A stretch of DNA of 64,000 nt from Tilletia caries (lineage: Eukaryota > Basidiomycota > Exobasidiomycetes > Tilletiales > Tilletiaceae). Position numbers and translations under genes: made by a program. Below the pieces are notes generated by a model, which saw only the letters and a program-made list of their open reading frames with translations, was not told the origin of the DNA and searched no databases. Location: assembly GCA_032718865.1 (NCBI GenBank), contig JALUTQ010000018.1, positions 698,707 to 762,706 of the forward strand. Reading direction: 5' to 3'. This document shows, piece after piece, positions 35,637 to 48,200 of this stretch (its first letter is position 1; every line of letters starts with the position of its first letter).

Positions 35637-37064
35637 AAAGGGGGCGTCTCCTTATCTGGCTGGGCGGGCTCCCCACGTTGGTGGGCTTCCTTGATGGAAG
35701 TCCATCGAATCCGTCCATCATTCTCCGACGAGGATTTCTTTCACCAGGACCTCCCTTCCGGATCGGATTTCTCTCTCTCTCTCTCATACACATCATATTA
35801 CTCAATCATGGACCTTCGTTTACATCTATCAACCAATCAATCCCAGTGTATCCTCAGCAGATCCCAAATCTCAAAACTTCCAAGTCGATTTCAACTGTTT
35901 GTTTCGTCCTGTTGCTCTTGCTGTGTTTTCGTCTGTCTGCTGTGGAAAAGAGAGAACCTTCGAAAAGCTGATGGACCTGACTGACCCCACCTTGCACCCC
36001 CCCTTCGAAACACCTCGCACGACGGAAGCACCCAAGTATGAGATACAACCATCATCAAAAGCGACTGGAATATGTTCTCCTATTTTTTTAGTACCTCCAG
36101 GACGAACTTAGAACCTCCGCGCTGTCGTCCCTGAAATTAACCGGGATGGTGGGCATGGTTGGACAAGTAGGGGTAGGAATTAGGGTCGGATTAGGGATGA
36201 GAGTTAGGGTCGAGATTGAGTCCGACCCAACTGTCCGATTCCCACATAACGATAGCGGCGGAAAGTTGGATGGGTGGGTTCAGAAAAATGTACCGGGGGC
36301 GGATGAAGCTGCTTTGTGCCGGGGTTGTGCTGTGTGGATGGTGTGTTGGGGCGGGTCAAGGCTCTGGAGGGCATCTGCCAGCGAGCGACTTTGACCCCCA
36401 CATCCACCTTACACCATATCCCACGATGTACACATCCACCAGGCAATACAACATGGACTCAAACCGGCCTTGCTCTCTCCCTACCATTTTTCTGCTCCTC
36501 TGGAATGTGTTTTTGATAACTTCACTCCTGAGTGCGCAAGTTTTGGACGGGGAAGGTCCAGTCCCGAAGTGAGTCCCGAAGTTGAAGGAGATATCTAGGG
36601 TTGAATTGTAGGGTTCACGTCGAACTCGGACAACCTCGAGTTTCCATATAACGATGCGAGCAGAAAATGACTTGGGAAGCCTCAGAATAATCACCAAAGG
36701 CGGCAACAGGTCGTTTCGTGAGTTCAGGGGCATTCTGTGGTGTGCTGTTCGCGGTGGCGATGTCTGGTAAGGATTCACCGTTTTGGGAGCTTGGCCGTCG
36801 CGTCGCGTCGCGCCAGGCTCCCAACGTGGTCACGTGTTGCGGTGCAAAATGTCCAGTCACCCCTCAAGCCTCACCTTGGGCGCTCTCCTTGCGTAAAGCC
36901 AGCTGCTTCCCCCCTCGGCCCCTTCTCACACCGAATCGTCTGTACGCTCGCCTCGGGACTTGGCTGCGGACAGCACGCAGCAGGACATCTACTTGGACTG
37001 CAGGCTCCATTGCGCTTCTCATCGAGCTACCTTCACCAACACAAAGGCTGGAGCAAGGAACGGC
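35637..37064. other. Intergenic region upstream of the bZIP-like gene
   Basis: No gene is supported. Words such as TTAGGG and TTAGGGTCG near 36170-36215 are scattered and not tandem. A CGTCG tandem (CGTCGCGTCGCGTCGCGCC) lies near 36797-36815 in the promoter of the downstream gene and resembles the sequence between RMI1 and its neighbour. Confidence 0.5.
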
Positions 37065-40000
37065 ATGTCATCGCCATCACCATCATCACAGGCCAAAGCC
37101 CCGCCGGCTCGGGATGAGGAGGAGGAGCGCCGGATCAAAGTCCAGAATTGGATCCAGAATGCTAGCGACGACGAAGATGAGGAGGACGAGTCTGACGAAG
37201 AAGACTACACCGAGACTAGCCGGTCGGATTCTGATGACGACGACGAGGAGGATGACGAGGAGGAGGAGGAGGACGATGACGAGGATGCTGATGAGGGGGG
37301 AGAGGATGTGGTTCAAGCTGGAGCTGCGGTAGAAGGACAAGAAGGGACAACACCACTCCCACAGCAGCAGGCTCAAGCGGAAGGCGCAGGCAGCAGCTCC
37401 CACGGACTCCGACATGCCGCTGCTGCCGAAGACGACAACGAAGGCAACGACGACGACGAGGACGATGATGATGATGATGACGACGACGAAGATGCGGAAG
37501 AAGGAGACGAAGATGAGGAGGACGACGAAGATGAGGACGAAGACGAAGTGCTCGATGATGCCGTCGACGAGACACCCAACACCGACGACGCAGAAGACTT
37601 CTTCCGCCAACTCCTCGACTTCTCTTCCTTCGACGCCCTCATGGCCGGGCCTGGAAGCGCATCGACATCGGCCCAAGGGGCGAGCCTGCTCTCTTCTGTG
37701 CCTACGATGGCTTCGGATTCTGCTTATGCTGGGACCGGCGCATCGGCGGGGACGGGGATGGCGGATCAGATTCAGAATCAGAATGCGAATCTGAATACGA
37801 CGGACAGCTTGCCGACCGATTGGAGCTTCCTCTTGGAGACATCTGCTCAGCAGCATCAGCTTCAGCATCAGCAACAAGATCAACATGAGCAGCAGCAGCA
37901 GCAGCAGGTCGCCAGCACGTCGACGTCTCACTATCCATCTCAGGGTCAGAATGGGCTACTGGCTCCACATCAAGCGCAAGGGCAAGGACAGGCGCCGTAC
38001 TTCTCCGCTTTCAGCCCTGCCACGAACGCGGCAATGGGGATGCCTCCCACCTCGATCCCAACATACGCCTCCTCCACCGCCGCCGCCGCCGCCCCGAGCC
38101 CTGCTCCCGCCTTCGCACAGACATCCGGCTTGGCGGGGCCGGCTGAAGATCCAAACGCAGCGGCACAACGAGCACAGATGAACGATGCGTTCTACAAGTA
38201 TGCCATTCAGGTGCTTACGCATATCCTCGGTACGGGTACGGATGTGAGCTTTGATTTCAGCCAACAGCAGCAGTTGTTACAGCCACAGCAGCAGAATGGC
38301 CAGCAATCGTACTTTGGCACTCAGGAACTGTCGTCGCAACAGCAGCATCAGCAGGGGCAGGGGCAAGGAGCGACACCGATGTCCACTGCTGTCCAGGCTT
38401 CTACGCTCACTCCGAGCGCGTCCACTTCTACGCAGGCGAAGGACAAAGTGACACTGCCAGTCAAGCCATCGACTACTCTGGTTTCGAGTCGGACTCATGA
38501 TTCTGAATCGCACATGTCAGCGGGGACACAGGGCAATCAGCAATCGCAATCATCGTCCAGTGGTGTATCCAGCATGCAGGTGAGCAAAAGGGAACATGAT
38601 CCGTGGACTCTCGGTCCTCAATGTCCTCTGAACCTTCTTCCACTGCCTCGTTTTCATAGCCAATAATCGCAGCGATCATTGCTCGGTTGACGGGATCGAC
38701 GGTCAAGGAGCCTGTAGGCGAAGAACAGATGGTCGCGCTTTTGCAAAGTCTGATGGATCAAGTTTCTACGGCGCCGAGTGGGCCGACGACCAGTTCGAAT
38801 GGGAACAATCATCCGACTACCTCCTCCTCGTCTTCGACCTCGTTGATGCCGCCAAAGCCTGCGGCATCGGAGCTGATATCTCAATCACCTGCGCGTCCGT
38901 CTCGGGCTGCGCAAGCGCAAGCACGAGTTCAATCGCCTGCGAGATCTTCGCCTCAGACGCCCCGCGGGACACGAGTCTCGGCTCGCATCGTGGCCTCACC
39001 TGCACCTGCTCTAGTTGCTGATATCAACATAGGGAAGGACAAAACAGTCGAACCGGAGGAAGAAAAAGAAGAAGAGGAGGAGGATGACGATGATGACGAC
39101 GAGGATGATCCCGACTTTGACCCGTTCGGACCTGATCCGGCAGAAACGCCTGCCGCTGCGACCACCAGTGCTGCCGAGACGGAGAACGACGAACGAGACG
39201 AGCTCGAAGAAGAACATGATAAGGAGGAGGACGACAACGATGACGATGGCTCAGCTGCGGCGAGCGGCCGCGAGCAGAGTACTTCGCCTTCCAAATCACG
39301 GCGGTCACGCAAAGACACTGAAGCGGAGGGATCGAAGAAGGGGACGGCGACCGCTCTGAAGGAAACGACTCCGTCTGTGAGCCGGGTTCGGTCCACTTCT
39401 CCGTCAGGCGCGGCTCCCGTGGCGGGGCTGGAAGGGGCACGCTTGTCGACGAGGGCACGAGCGCAGATGGCGATTCGCAATGCTGCCGCGTCGGGTTCGG
39501 GTTCGGGTTCGGCGTCGGGGTCGGGGTCTGGTCCTAGTCGGCAGGCAAAAGGGTTGAGCTTGCCCAGCGCGGCAACAGCCAGTCCGACGGCGCTGCGGAC
39601 TCGAGGGATGGTCGAGTCCTCCCGAGAGACCACGGGTCGTTCAGGAAGCTCAGGGCCACTGCGGGAAACCAGCACATCGACTCAAATACCCAGCACGGCC
39701 GCGGACGAAGATGTGTCCCCCGGGGCTGCCTCGTCTTCAAATGGGAAGCGCAAACTAACAGTTCGGAGATCGAAATACTCTGCTGCTGAACGGGAAGCAC
39801 GGAAACGTGAACGTAATCGACTCTCGGCGCAACGATCGCGCGCACGGAAGAAGGAGGAGGCTGATCGGTTACGATCCAGGTTGGTGGCGGCGGGGATGAA
39901 TCCGGACGATGGCGCACCGCCGGATCGGCCCTCGCAGGAAGCTGTGCTTCGTGGAAGGAAAGGGGCTGCGACGACGAATCTTATACGTCGGGCTGGGACC

Positions 40001-40906
40001 TCAGGTTCTACTCCTGGTGCTTTGCCTGGGGAGGACGAAGATGAGGATGACGAGGAGAAGATGGACGATGGGGACGATGTGTCGGTCATCACTATTGACG
40101 GGACGGACGCGGGCGATGAGGCAGCTGCGACGGTGTTGAGTCGGCTGAGCGCTGCGGGTACGGAGCGCAGTGCGGCCTGGTCAATACGAGACAACGTCGA
40201 GACAAGGAAGAGGAAACGGGGCGAGACAGCAGGTGGAGATGCCGACGCTGCTCCTGCACCTGCTCCTGCCAAGGTGCCGAAGCGAAATGCCTCACGGAGG
40301 ATATCAAGCACAGCATCCGCACCGAGACTGTCCTCCGTCCCACTCTCGCTCGGCGCCGACATCCCCCGTCCCTCGACAACAGCCAACCCGGGCTTCAGCC
40401 TCCTCACAGCCTTCCCGGCTCCCCCGACCACCAACACAGAGGAGAAATGGTTCGTAATCGGGCACCCCCTCGAGCCGCCGCTCTCCATATCGGCCCTTGC
40501 AGGCCAGCCGCCGGAGGCGGCGACGCGGGAGATGCAGCTCCGGGCCTTGATGGCTGAGGTGCGTCGGTTGAAGGCTGCGAATGAGGAGATGGGGAGGGAG
40601 GTGGAGATGTTGAGGAGGGAGAATGGGGAGCTTAAGGGGGCTGGTGGTGGTTCGGTTCCTGTTTTGGCTTCTGTTGGGCGGGAGGCTGCTGGTACTAGGA
40701 CGTCCAATGTCGCTGGTAGGGGTCGGACGGGTGCGAGTGCGGCTACGGCTACGGCGGCGGCGGCGGCTGTGGCGGCATCGTCGATCTCGAGGATTGCTGC
40801 TGGGGCGTCCCATGAGCTGTCACCGCCGCCGCCGCCACCGGGCCCAGATGCTGGCTCTGATACACGGCCGGCACAAAGCGCTAGTGCTGTCATTGCTCAC
40901 GGATGA
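37065..40906 (+). CDS. bZIP-like transcription regulator with displaced leucine-repeat helix
   Basis: Exons 37065-38579 and 38660-40906 give 1253 aa. A bZIP basic region stands at about residues 880-905: AEREARKRERNRLSAQRSR, containing the N-x7-R signature NRLSAQRSR, followed by ARKKEEADRLRSRL. The leucine repeat after it is short. A better amphipathic helix with regular hydrophobics (LRALMAEVRRLKAANEEM, then VEMLRRENGEL) lies about 220 residues further, near 1128-1163. The N terminus has two long Asp/Glu runs, then Gln-rich and Ser-rich tracts, with one predicted helix pair across the splice (FYKYAIQVLTHIL, then IIAAIIARLTGS). It is probably a nuclear transcription factor; target genes are unknown. 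The upstream frame to 36960 has no ATG, so 37065 is the start. Confidence 0.8.
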
Positions 40907-41056
40907 AATGGGAAACACTTGATTGCTCATTTCTCGAAGAAGGAGGAGTCCCAGAGCATGGACGTGGGTAGACGAGAACGGTGCGGAGTGAGTTGCGGGA
41001 AAGGAATACCAGACGGAAAGGTCACGAAGGAAGGAGTACATACATATGCGTGCACG

Positions 41057-41110
41057 TATGGAACGCCGTTTGGGTCACCTTTGAAAATGAACTTTTTGAA
41101 ATCGCAATCG
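41057..41110 (+). repeat. 54-bp perfect inverted repeat, left copy
   Basis: The sequence from TATGGAACG to ATCGCAATCG is found as an exact reverse complement at 42703-42756. Both outer ends are TATGG/CCATA, so a TA target duplication is possible. Similarity stops abruptly outside the repeats and within a few bases inside. Confidence 0.9.
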
Positions 41111-42702
41111 CAAGCACGAAATGTTGGCAGAGCATGAGCTATGGAACTCCTCACCATCTTCCGCTTGATCTTCAATCACACTGCACACAACGTTCAGGTA
41201 ATGACCCGACCCGGCTGAGAGTGGAGCCAGAGGTCCCAGCTTCCTGTTCCGCCGCGCCAGAGCTGCTCAAGTTGTCCTCTCGAGCTTCCAGAGCCGTTGC
41301 CGCGCGCCCGTGTTCCTTCCCTGCCTCTCGAGCTTCACAGCAGCTCAGCTCATTCTCCACCAAGTAAACATGGCATAGATCTTCGTTCATACACATTTGC
41401 ATGTATCTGACTGAGCGCTGTGCTGATTCTCGCGGCCGCAGGGATTGCTTTGAAGGTTCGAGCTAGCACATTGAAGCTGAGCAAGCTGATTGTTCCTAAT
41501 CCTTCAGGCCATCCTCACTCTTCAACTCCCGTCTACTCTCTCATTCATGATAACAGACACATGCGTGGAGCTCATAGACCACCCAATGCATACAGATAAT
41601 GTTGCGCGCAGCTGCGCGAGGAAGAGGCACGTAGTATTGGCAGGAAATGCTTGGGAGGAAGCAGAAGAATGTAGGCCGATGTCTTCGACGGTCAAAGACC
41701 ATGGCGAGACAGCCGAAGGGGATGCGCATGGCGCTGATGCAGGTGAGCGGACTTGTCGGCTCGCAGCTGCCTTTCTGTTGTGTAAAGTAGAGGGGTACAA
41801 CGGCGCTCCGAGCCCGCCTGGTCAGAGTCGAGCATACATATGATGGGCGATGGCATGGCCATGGTAGCTGCTCCCCAATGAAAGGGCCACGTGGAAATAT
41901 GAAATGCGCTTTAAACTGGCATTAACTTCATGAGGACGGATAAGATAAGATAACTTCACCACGTGGTTTGCCGTTTGCCCCAGCACATGGGCTTCATGGC
42001 AGGAGCGGTGTATAAGGCAGCCCTTGGGAGCCGGATGTCCGTCGGGCTATCCTTATAGGAACGGATGGACAGCTATGAGCGTCTGCGACCGCACCCGGTG
42101 TGCATCCACAGGGACGCCCAGCGGAGGAGGCTGAGGACGTCGAAGCTGTCTGCCCGGCTGAACAAAGGCGTGCCCGACGCGCAAACACGGGGAACAACGT
42201 CGCCCGGAGATGCGCAGGCAGGCAGGTATGAGGGTCGATGATGTCTGTATACATCGAGGGAGAAACTCTGGAAGCTTGAATTATAAAGATGGAGGTATCG
42301 AAGACAGCAGAAAGGGGAAAATAGCTGCTTGAGGCAGATGGGAAGAAGATACGTTAGCCGGACTAGAAAGAATCATCAGAAATCAAAACGCAAAGACGAA
42401 AGCGTTAGGCTAGGCATAGCAGCAACAGCAGCAAGCGTGCAGAAAGACTCTTGGAGGCAACAGCGGGGGGGAAATTGGTCAGTAGCACTGGTCATCAGAG
42501 GTCAGCCGCGAGCTCCTTTGTATCCGCCGAGTGGCTCTGGGAGGCGGCAAATGAGCGATCTTTCGCTCGGGATGAATGCAGTGGACCATTGAGCAGCGTT
42601 CGGAGCTGTCTGGCACTGGGTTGTGTAGAGTCGACTGGGGTGCGTGAAGGATGATGATAGTTGAGAGTCTGATTCTGGCACCTTGGTTACCTTTGTGTTT
42701 TA

Positions 42703-42756
42703 CGATTGCGATTTCAAAAAGTTCATTTTCAAAGGTGACCCAAACGGCGTTCCATA
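42703..42756 (-). repeat. 54-bp perfect inverted repeat, right copy
   Basis: Exact reverse complement of 41057-41110, separated from it by 1592 bp. Together the copies look like terminal inverted repeats of a ~1.7-kb non-autonomous element, or a fold-back structure. No transposase fragment was seen between them. Confidence 0.9.
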
Positions 42757-43539
42757 TTCAATATTCACGCTCGATGCTGATTTTATTTTTTTATTTTTTT
42801 ATTTTTTTATTTTTTTGATTTTTTTTTGATTCATACGCTGACCTAGGCCGTGGGAGGCCTATGCAGGGAAGAGAGAAGATCAGGGAAGCGAACAGTACAC
42901 ACACTTGAAGATGGTTGATAGTAGCAGAGATCTGGATATCATGATGATATTGCAGAGTCAGAGTAAGAACGACATCAAGGTGAAAGGAGACCTGCGAGAA
43001 GGGGCGCGTGAAGGGGAGAGCAGCGGCCGAGACGGAGGGGAATCCGGGCAGCAAGAACGTAAGAGAAGCGAGGAGGTTGCAGGAAGGGGAAGCTGGAAGC
43101 GGGAGGCAGGAAGCCGGTGGTCGAGGAGGCGGGACGAGGCAAGTGTTCGGTTATGGAACGGCTGCGACCAGCGACGATCCGGGAGGGATGGACAGGGTGA
43201 TGAAGGTCGTGGTGGTGACGATCGAGAGGCGGACGCAGGCAAGTCGTTGAAGTCAGGTCGGGGCTCCTGTAACGGAAGTGTTGATGATGGCAACCGGGGG
43301 GCCAGGATGGAGGCGGATGGAGCGGGATGGACGTCGTGACAGTTGCGACAGGTGTGGAACTTGAGGGTCGCAGGTTACGGACGATGAGGATGGCTGGAAG
43401 GGAGAGGAAGAGATCATGATATGTAAACGATGTGTACGCGTACGGTACGACTGTCCGAGAGCACGAAAGAGGAAGGCAGATTGAGACTTACCCCGAGGCC
43501 ATCATTGCGTCGCTAGGCTCCCGGCCACGGTCTGGCTGT

Positions 43540-44878
43540 GGCATCTGTCATGACGGGACGGCGAGCAGCGAGGCGGCTGGAAGCGAAAGAAAGTAGAAAG
43601 CGAAATCGTGATCAGCAACACTGGTGATCGACAAGAGAGTATGAGGAAGGGATAGGTGGATAGACTCATCTGGCTTGGTGGAATTCAGCTTCCCTCCTGG
43701 GCATGGGCCGGACGCGACTCCGTCCATGAGCGTGCGGCGCGCATGTAGCGAAGAACTGAAGCACAGATGGAGGGAAAAGATGAGAGACAAGGTCAGCGAG
43801 GATGACTGGGAAGGAAAGGCTGAGGTTTGAACACTGAACTCACCCAGCCGCACTGTCGAAGATGATGGGCCTTGCGATGTCGAAGGCGGGCCTGTGGGCT
43901 GGAGGCAGAGATCAAGCACAGAGAGAGCAGCACAGGGATGAAAATGATACTTGGCTGTGGTGGGTGCGGTGATGGGGAACGCGGAGGCGGAGGCGGAGGC
44001 GAAGGACTGCTGGAAGGAAACGAAAGAAGGTAGTCAGCGGAGGGTGAAGCTTGGTTCGAGACTCACAGGGAATGTCGAAGTCGACATGATTGAAAAGGCA
44101 GTTGGGCGAGGTGAGGACGACCATCGTAGGCATGGCCACGGGGACCTGGACAGCAGGAAGGGTGTCGGGAAGTGACAGATATGATCGGATGCTGTAGGGT
44201 CGTATACATCAGCGACGGGAGGCAGGGGCAGCCAAGTACCAGTGATTCGGAAATATGCGACCTGCTGCACGATGTCGCTGAACTTCTGGCCGAAGTCGAC
44301 GCTCCACCGGGGGAGCTGATATGCTGCCGTATCGTAAATGCTCTTCAGCTGGCCGATGTTGTAGACCTTGAAGTTGATATTATCAATCTCTGATCGGAAG
44401 AGGTCTTCTTCCTCCTGACGCAGGTTGATCGCGTCGAGAGGGTTGATGAGCGCCGGCATATGCGCACCGACCGGGATGCTGTGCGCGTCGTGGACGGCGT
44501 CCTCTACGATGGAGCTGGGAAGAACGGAGGTGCTGGCGAATGTGGGTCGGATGGAGGACTTGAGAGGGGCGGACCACGATCTCGGATCTGCTGGACGGGT
44601 GCGACGGGTTCTAGAGAAACAGAACAGAAGGGGGGAATGGGTTAGGATTGCGTGCCTGGGTTTTAAACCTTCGCACCGCCTGCAGAGAGGAAAGGAAGAA
44701 AAGGGTGAAGAGATTCGGGGCCAGCTGTTGCGCAACGATTCAGAGGTCAGCAGAGGCAAGGTCAGCGTAGGAGCGGCGCAGAAGAGGAGTCGTCAGCAGG
44801 TGCGTGTATGATCCTGTTGAATTTCTTCCCACCGTACCCCATGTCTGTCGGTGTCGTTGCTGTGTTTGCTGTTGCCAT
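43540..44878 (-). CDS. Unidentified multi-exon gene, boundaries uncertain
   Basis: Several minus-strand exons can be seen. One clear exon (about 44608-44238) begins after a TTTCTCTAG acceptor and encodes a ~125-residue stretch with good local codon character, including LINPLDAINLRQEEEDLFR, INFKVYNIGQLKSIYDTAAY and DFGQKFSDIVQQVAYFRITG. A second begins after CTGTCCAG near 44152 and encodes VAMPTMVVLTSPNC and FNHVDFDIP before a GTGAGT donor near 44066. Further short exon-like pieces with intron borders continue to about 43540. A possible start is the well-placed ATG at 44878 (ATCACCATGG), 378 bp from the divergent Zn2Cys6 gene. I could not link all exons in one frame and do not recognise the family. 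It could also be a decaying gene. Confidence 0.4.
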
Positions 44879-45255
44879 GGTGATGATCATCGAAGCGAGG
44901 AGGCGTTATCGCGACCACACTCAGACTCTTTTATTAGATTACGCGAGACCACCAGCAAGCGAGGTCACGATTGGGACAGAGTTGCGACTCCCGCCCGCCT
45001 CGACAGTCGACGGCCGCCGCCCGCCAACTCACACCTTGCAGCGTTCTTCATCCGACCATCGATCTGGCTGCGAACAACAAGACCACGCGACGTTCATCGC
45101 ACGCGCCTCCCTGCACGCGTTTCCATCGAGAATCCCAAGGAAGCCACGCGTCAAACTCGCCGGAAAACACCCAACACCCTTCTGTGAGGACCGCGGCGCG
45201 TTAGACTCCCGGCAGACTCTGGACGACATCGACGCGCTTCTCTCAGCAAGTCAGC
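44879..45255. promoter_or_regulatory. Divergent promoter region of the unidentified gene and Zn2Cys6 regulator 1
   Basis: The 377 bp separates the putative ATG at 44878 (minus) from the ATG at 45256 (plus). Zinc-cluster regulators are often adjacent to a target, which makes the unidentified neighbour a candidate; no CGG-type inverted site was confirmed. Confidence 0.35.
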
Positions 45256-48200
45256 ATGCCTCCCCACTACTCGGCCACCCACTACGCCGACAGCGAGGGT
45301 CTCATCCCGTCCTCCGAACAGGCATCCACTCCTCAAGCCGAAGCATCCCACGACGCGAACCGCGTACAACACCACGACCTCCCCCTAGCACTCGACCCTC
45401 CTCCGCCCTTCGATGTGAACGAGGAGACGCGGGCAGCCTACGACGCAGCCACCACCGCCGCCGCCGCCGCAGCAGCTGCAGCTGCTGTCAGTTCAGGTCA
45501 ACTCGATGGCGCCCACCTCACCCATCCTTCCTCCCTCCATCACCACGACGACGACGAGGACTACAACGCGACCCTCCAGGCGCAGAACACCGAGGCCATC
45601 ACCTTGGCTGCCTTGGCTGCGGCACGCGCGTCGGGCGAGATCCTTGCAGCTGGAACGGATGCAGGCCCATCCTCAACAGGCGCCGGCGTGCAGGATGCTG
45701 GTGTGCTCAGCGGAAACGCCGGCGCGCCTGGGCAAGGTGTGCCAGACGATATAGCGGCGGCAGCAGCAGTAGCAGCACTCGTCACCGCAGGAGGAGAAGG
45801 AGCAGAAGATGGTAGCAGCGGAAGTAATAACAGGACCCACAAGCGGCCTCGGGCCAAAGCGCTGATGAAGATCAAGCGGACACGCAAGATCACAAGCTGT
45901 CTCCAGTGTCGGGATCGCAAGCAGAAATGCGATCGCGTCCATCCGACCTGTGGGACTTGTCACAGTCTCGGTATCGCAGGCTGTACGTACGTGGACAACT
46001 CAAAGGAGCTGCGCACGCTCCAGGCTCAGCAGCAGGATCAGGAACATGAGGGGTGAGTGAGCAATCCGGATGTCGGCTTCAGGATTGAGCAATTGACCAA
46101 CTCTCTACGTGCAGCAATAGCCTGGGAAACGGCACATATCCCGACAGTTCTGAAGACGCGGCTAGCGCGCCCTCGACGTCTCTCCTCGGCAAGCGGAAGC
46201 GGAACGACAACATCTTATCTCAAGGATCTCCATCAACCCTTCCAGGCGGACTCGAATCAGCCGCCTCTGCTTCCGTTCCCCCACATACCCTCAGTCTCGA
46301 CCCGCAGGAAGCCACTCGCCGAGCCGAGTTGCTCCAAGCTACCGCTGCGCTGGCCAAAGACCGCGCCAATGTCGACTGGACCACAAAGGTACGCGCCGTC
46401 AGGGCAGTTGCTGTCGCAGGTATCCTCTTCTCCTCGCCTCATCTCCACCTCCCGCGCTTTGAGACGGTGCGCGAAGTCTTGGAGTCATACGAGCGTACTG
46501 TCGGGTCTCTGGACGGCATCGGCGTCCCTGTCATCGTTCTCCCCCTCCTCTGGGCCCGGATCGAAAAGCTACTGAGCTGGTGGCACGATGGAATGCGCAC
46601 CATGCCCGCAGACCCTGTGCTTGTACCACTGCTTCTCGTCTTGCTTGCTCTGGGGATTCAGACGAAGCGCACAGCGCCTGACGGCAGTGTCGACCCTCGA
46701 CGCGGGTCGGATGATTCAGGGATCCTCAACCATACCTCGTCGGAGCGCATCTTGATCGAGATAGCCGAGCGCATGGAGAGGGCTCTCCAAGTTGCCTGTC
46801 CGTCCCATTGGGTACCCGCCCACCAGGCCCCACTCGACTTGATCCGTGCCACGCTCCTGCGCGGTATCTGGCACGCCAACGAACTGCATCTCGCCTACGC
46901 TTCCTCATGCTTCTCCTCTGCGGTCGGGCTCGCCCACCGCGCAGGATTGCACCGTGACCCGAGTCACTGGTCCTCCTCCTCCAGTCCGATGGGCGAGGCG
47001 GAAGCTCTGGGAAGACGAGAGCTGTGGTGGACATGTGTGAGCTGGGAGGTTCTGCACTCGCTCCGGACGGGCAACCAGCCTGCATTTGCAGCATCGACGT
47101 TTGCGGAGATGGACACGGCCATCGAGTCTCAACACGAAGTCGTTACGCGCATCTTTGACGCGCTTACTACCGCAGCGGCGGGAGACCAGCTCGGTCTGGG
47201 CCTCCATCGCCGTGTGCCTCCGAACAAGGCGACTTTCGAATTCCAGCGCGCAAGGTTCGAGCTCGCGCGGTTGTTGCTCGCGTACCAGGTCCAGCTGGGC
47301 GCGTTGGGGTCGGTCGCCATGGGTGGACGGGGCAACGGTCCGGCCGGCTCTGCTACGACCGAGTCCGACCGGCAGGAGACGCTTTCGCTCGCGTTTGACA
47401 ACTGGAAAGGCGCGCTGCCACCGCGCTTCACCATCCTCGACGACGACAAGCTGGATGTGATTGCGGCGCAGTTTGACGGGAGCGGACAGGGCATGGTGGA
47501 AGAAGCTGAGTTGGGCGGGACGGCGTTCCTCCAGCGCGGGATGCTGCATTTGGCCTACCTGCAAGCTCAAATTGCTGCCTATCGGCCCACGGCGGGTGTA
47601 ATTGCAGGAACGTTGGGAGGATTGAGGGATGTGACTCGGTGCCTCTCGGCTGCGCAGGGTGTGGTGGAGCTCGTTATCAGGATGCTGGAGAAGAGACCAC
47701 CTGTGCTCATCGCCAGCTTCGTCGGGCAAGCAGTCTTCTCGGCCGCTCTGGTACTAGCGTGAGTACTTCCCTCAACATTGACACTGGTCATTATACTCAG
47801 TTGACGTAGTATACCCCTTTCCGGACGTGGATGTAGCATTCATGTCCGTCTGGACTCGGACAGCCCTGCGACAGCCCAGATGAGAACGGTCCTCGAGAGA
47901 GCGATCTTCGTGCTTCAGGCTATTGCGGCAACCCAACGGCTACACGCCATCGCAGACGAAGCCTCCCGTCTACGCCAGACGCTTCAAGAATTGCTCGGTC
48001 GAGGACCACCGTCATCGGAGGACAACAGTGCCCCGGACCCTGTCGCCTCTACGGCGGCATCCGACGGGAATGAGTGGCGAATGTCGGTGGATGGCACGAC
48101 TGATCAGAACGGAGTAGGAGGCGAAGATGATGATGAGGAACGCCGAACAGCTGTAGCTGCTGCTGCGGCAGCTGCGGCCGCGGCTGCCACTGCCGCGGCG

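Larger units (their letters stand above)
40907..43540. other. Gene-poor region containing an inverted-repeat-bounded segment
   Basis: No supported gene. The region includes the 54-bp inverted repeats listed separately, a T-rich stretch with TTTTATT units (42780-42830) and a purine-rich stretch (43000-43400). The longest plus-strand ORF inside the inverted repeat (41490-41843, 117 codons) has no recognisable motif. Confidence 0.5.

Noticed and set aside
36170..36215. Interstitial telomere at 36.2 kb
   Set aside because: TTAGGG-like words are separated by unrelated sequence and are not tandem.
41421..41474. tRNA-like element: GGTTCGAGCT box with TGTGCT/AGCACA pairing
   Set aside because: The distance between the pairing ends is only about 52 nt, with no anticodon or D arm.
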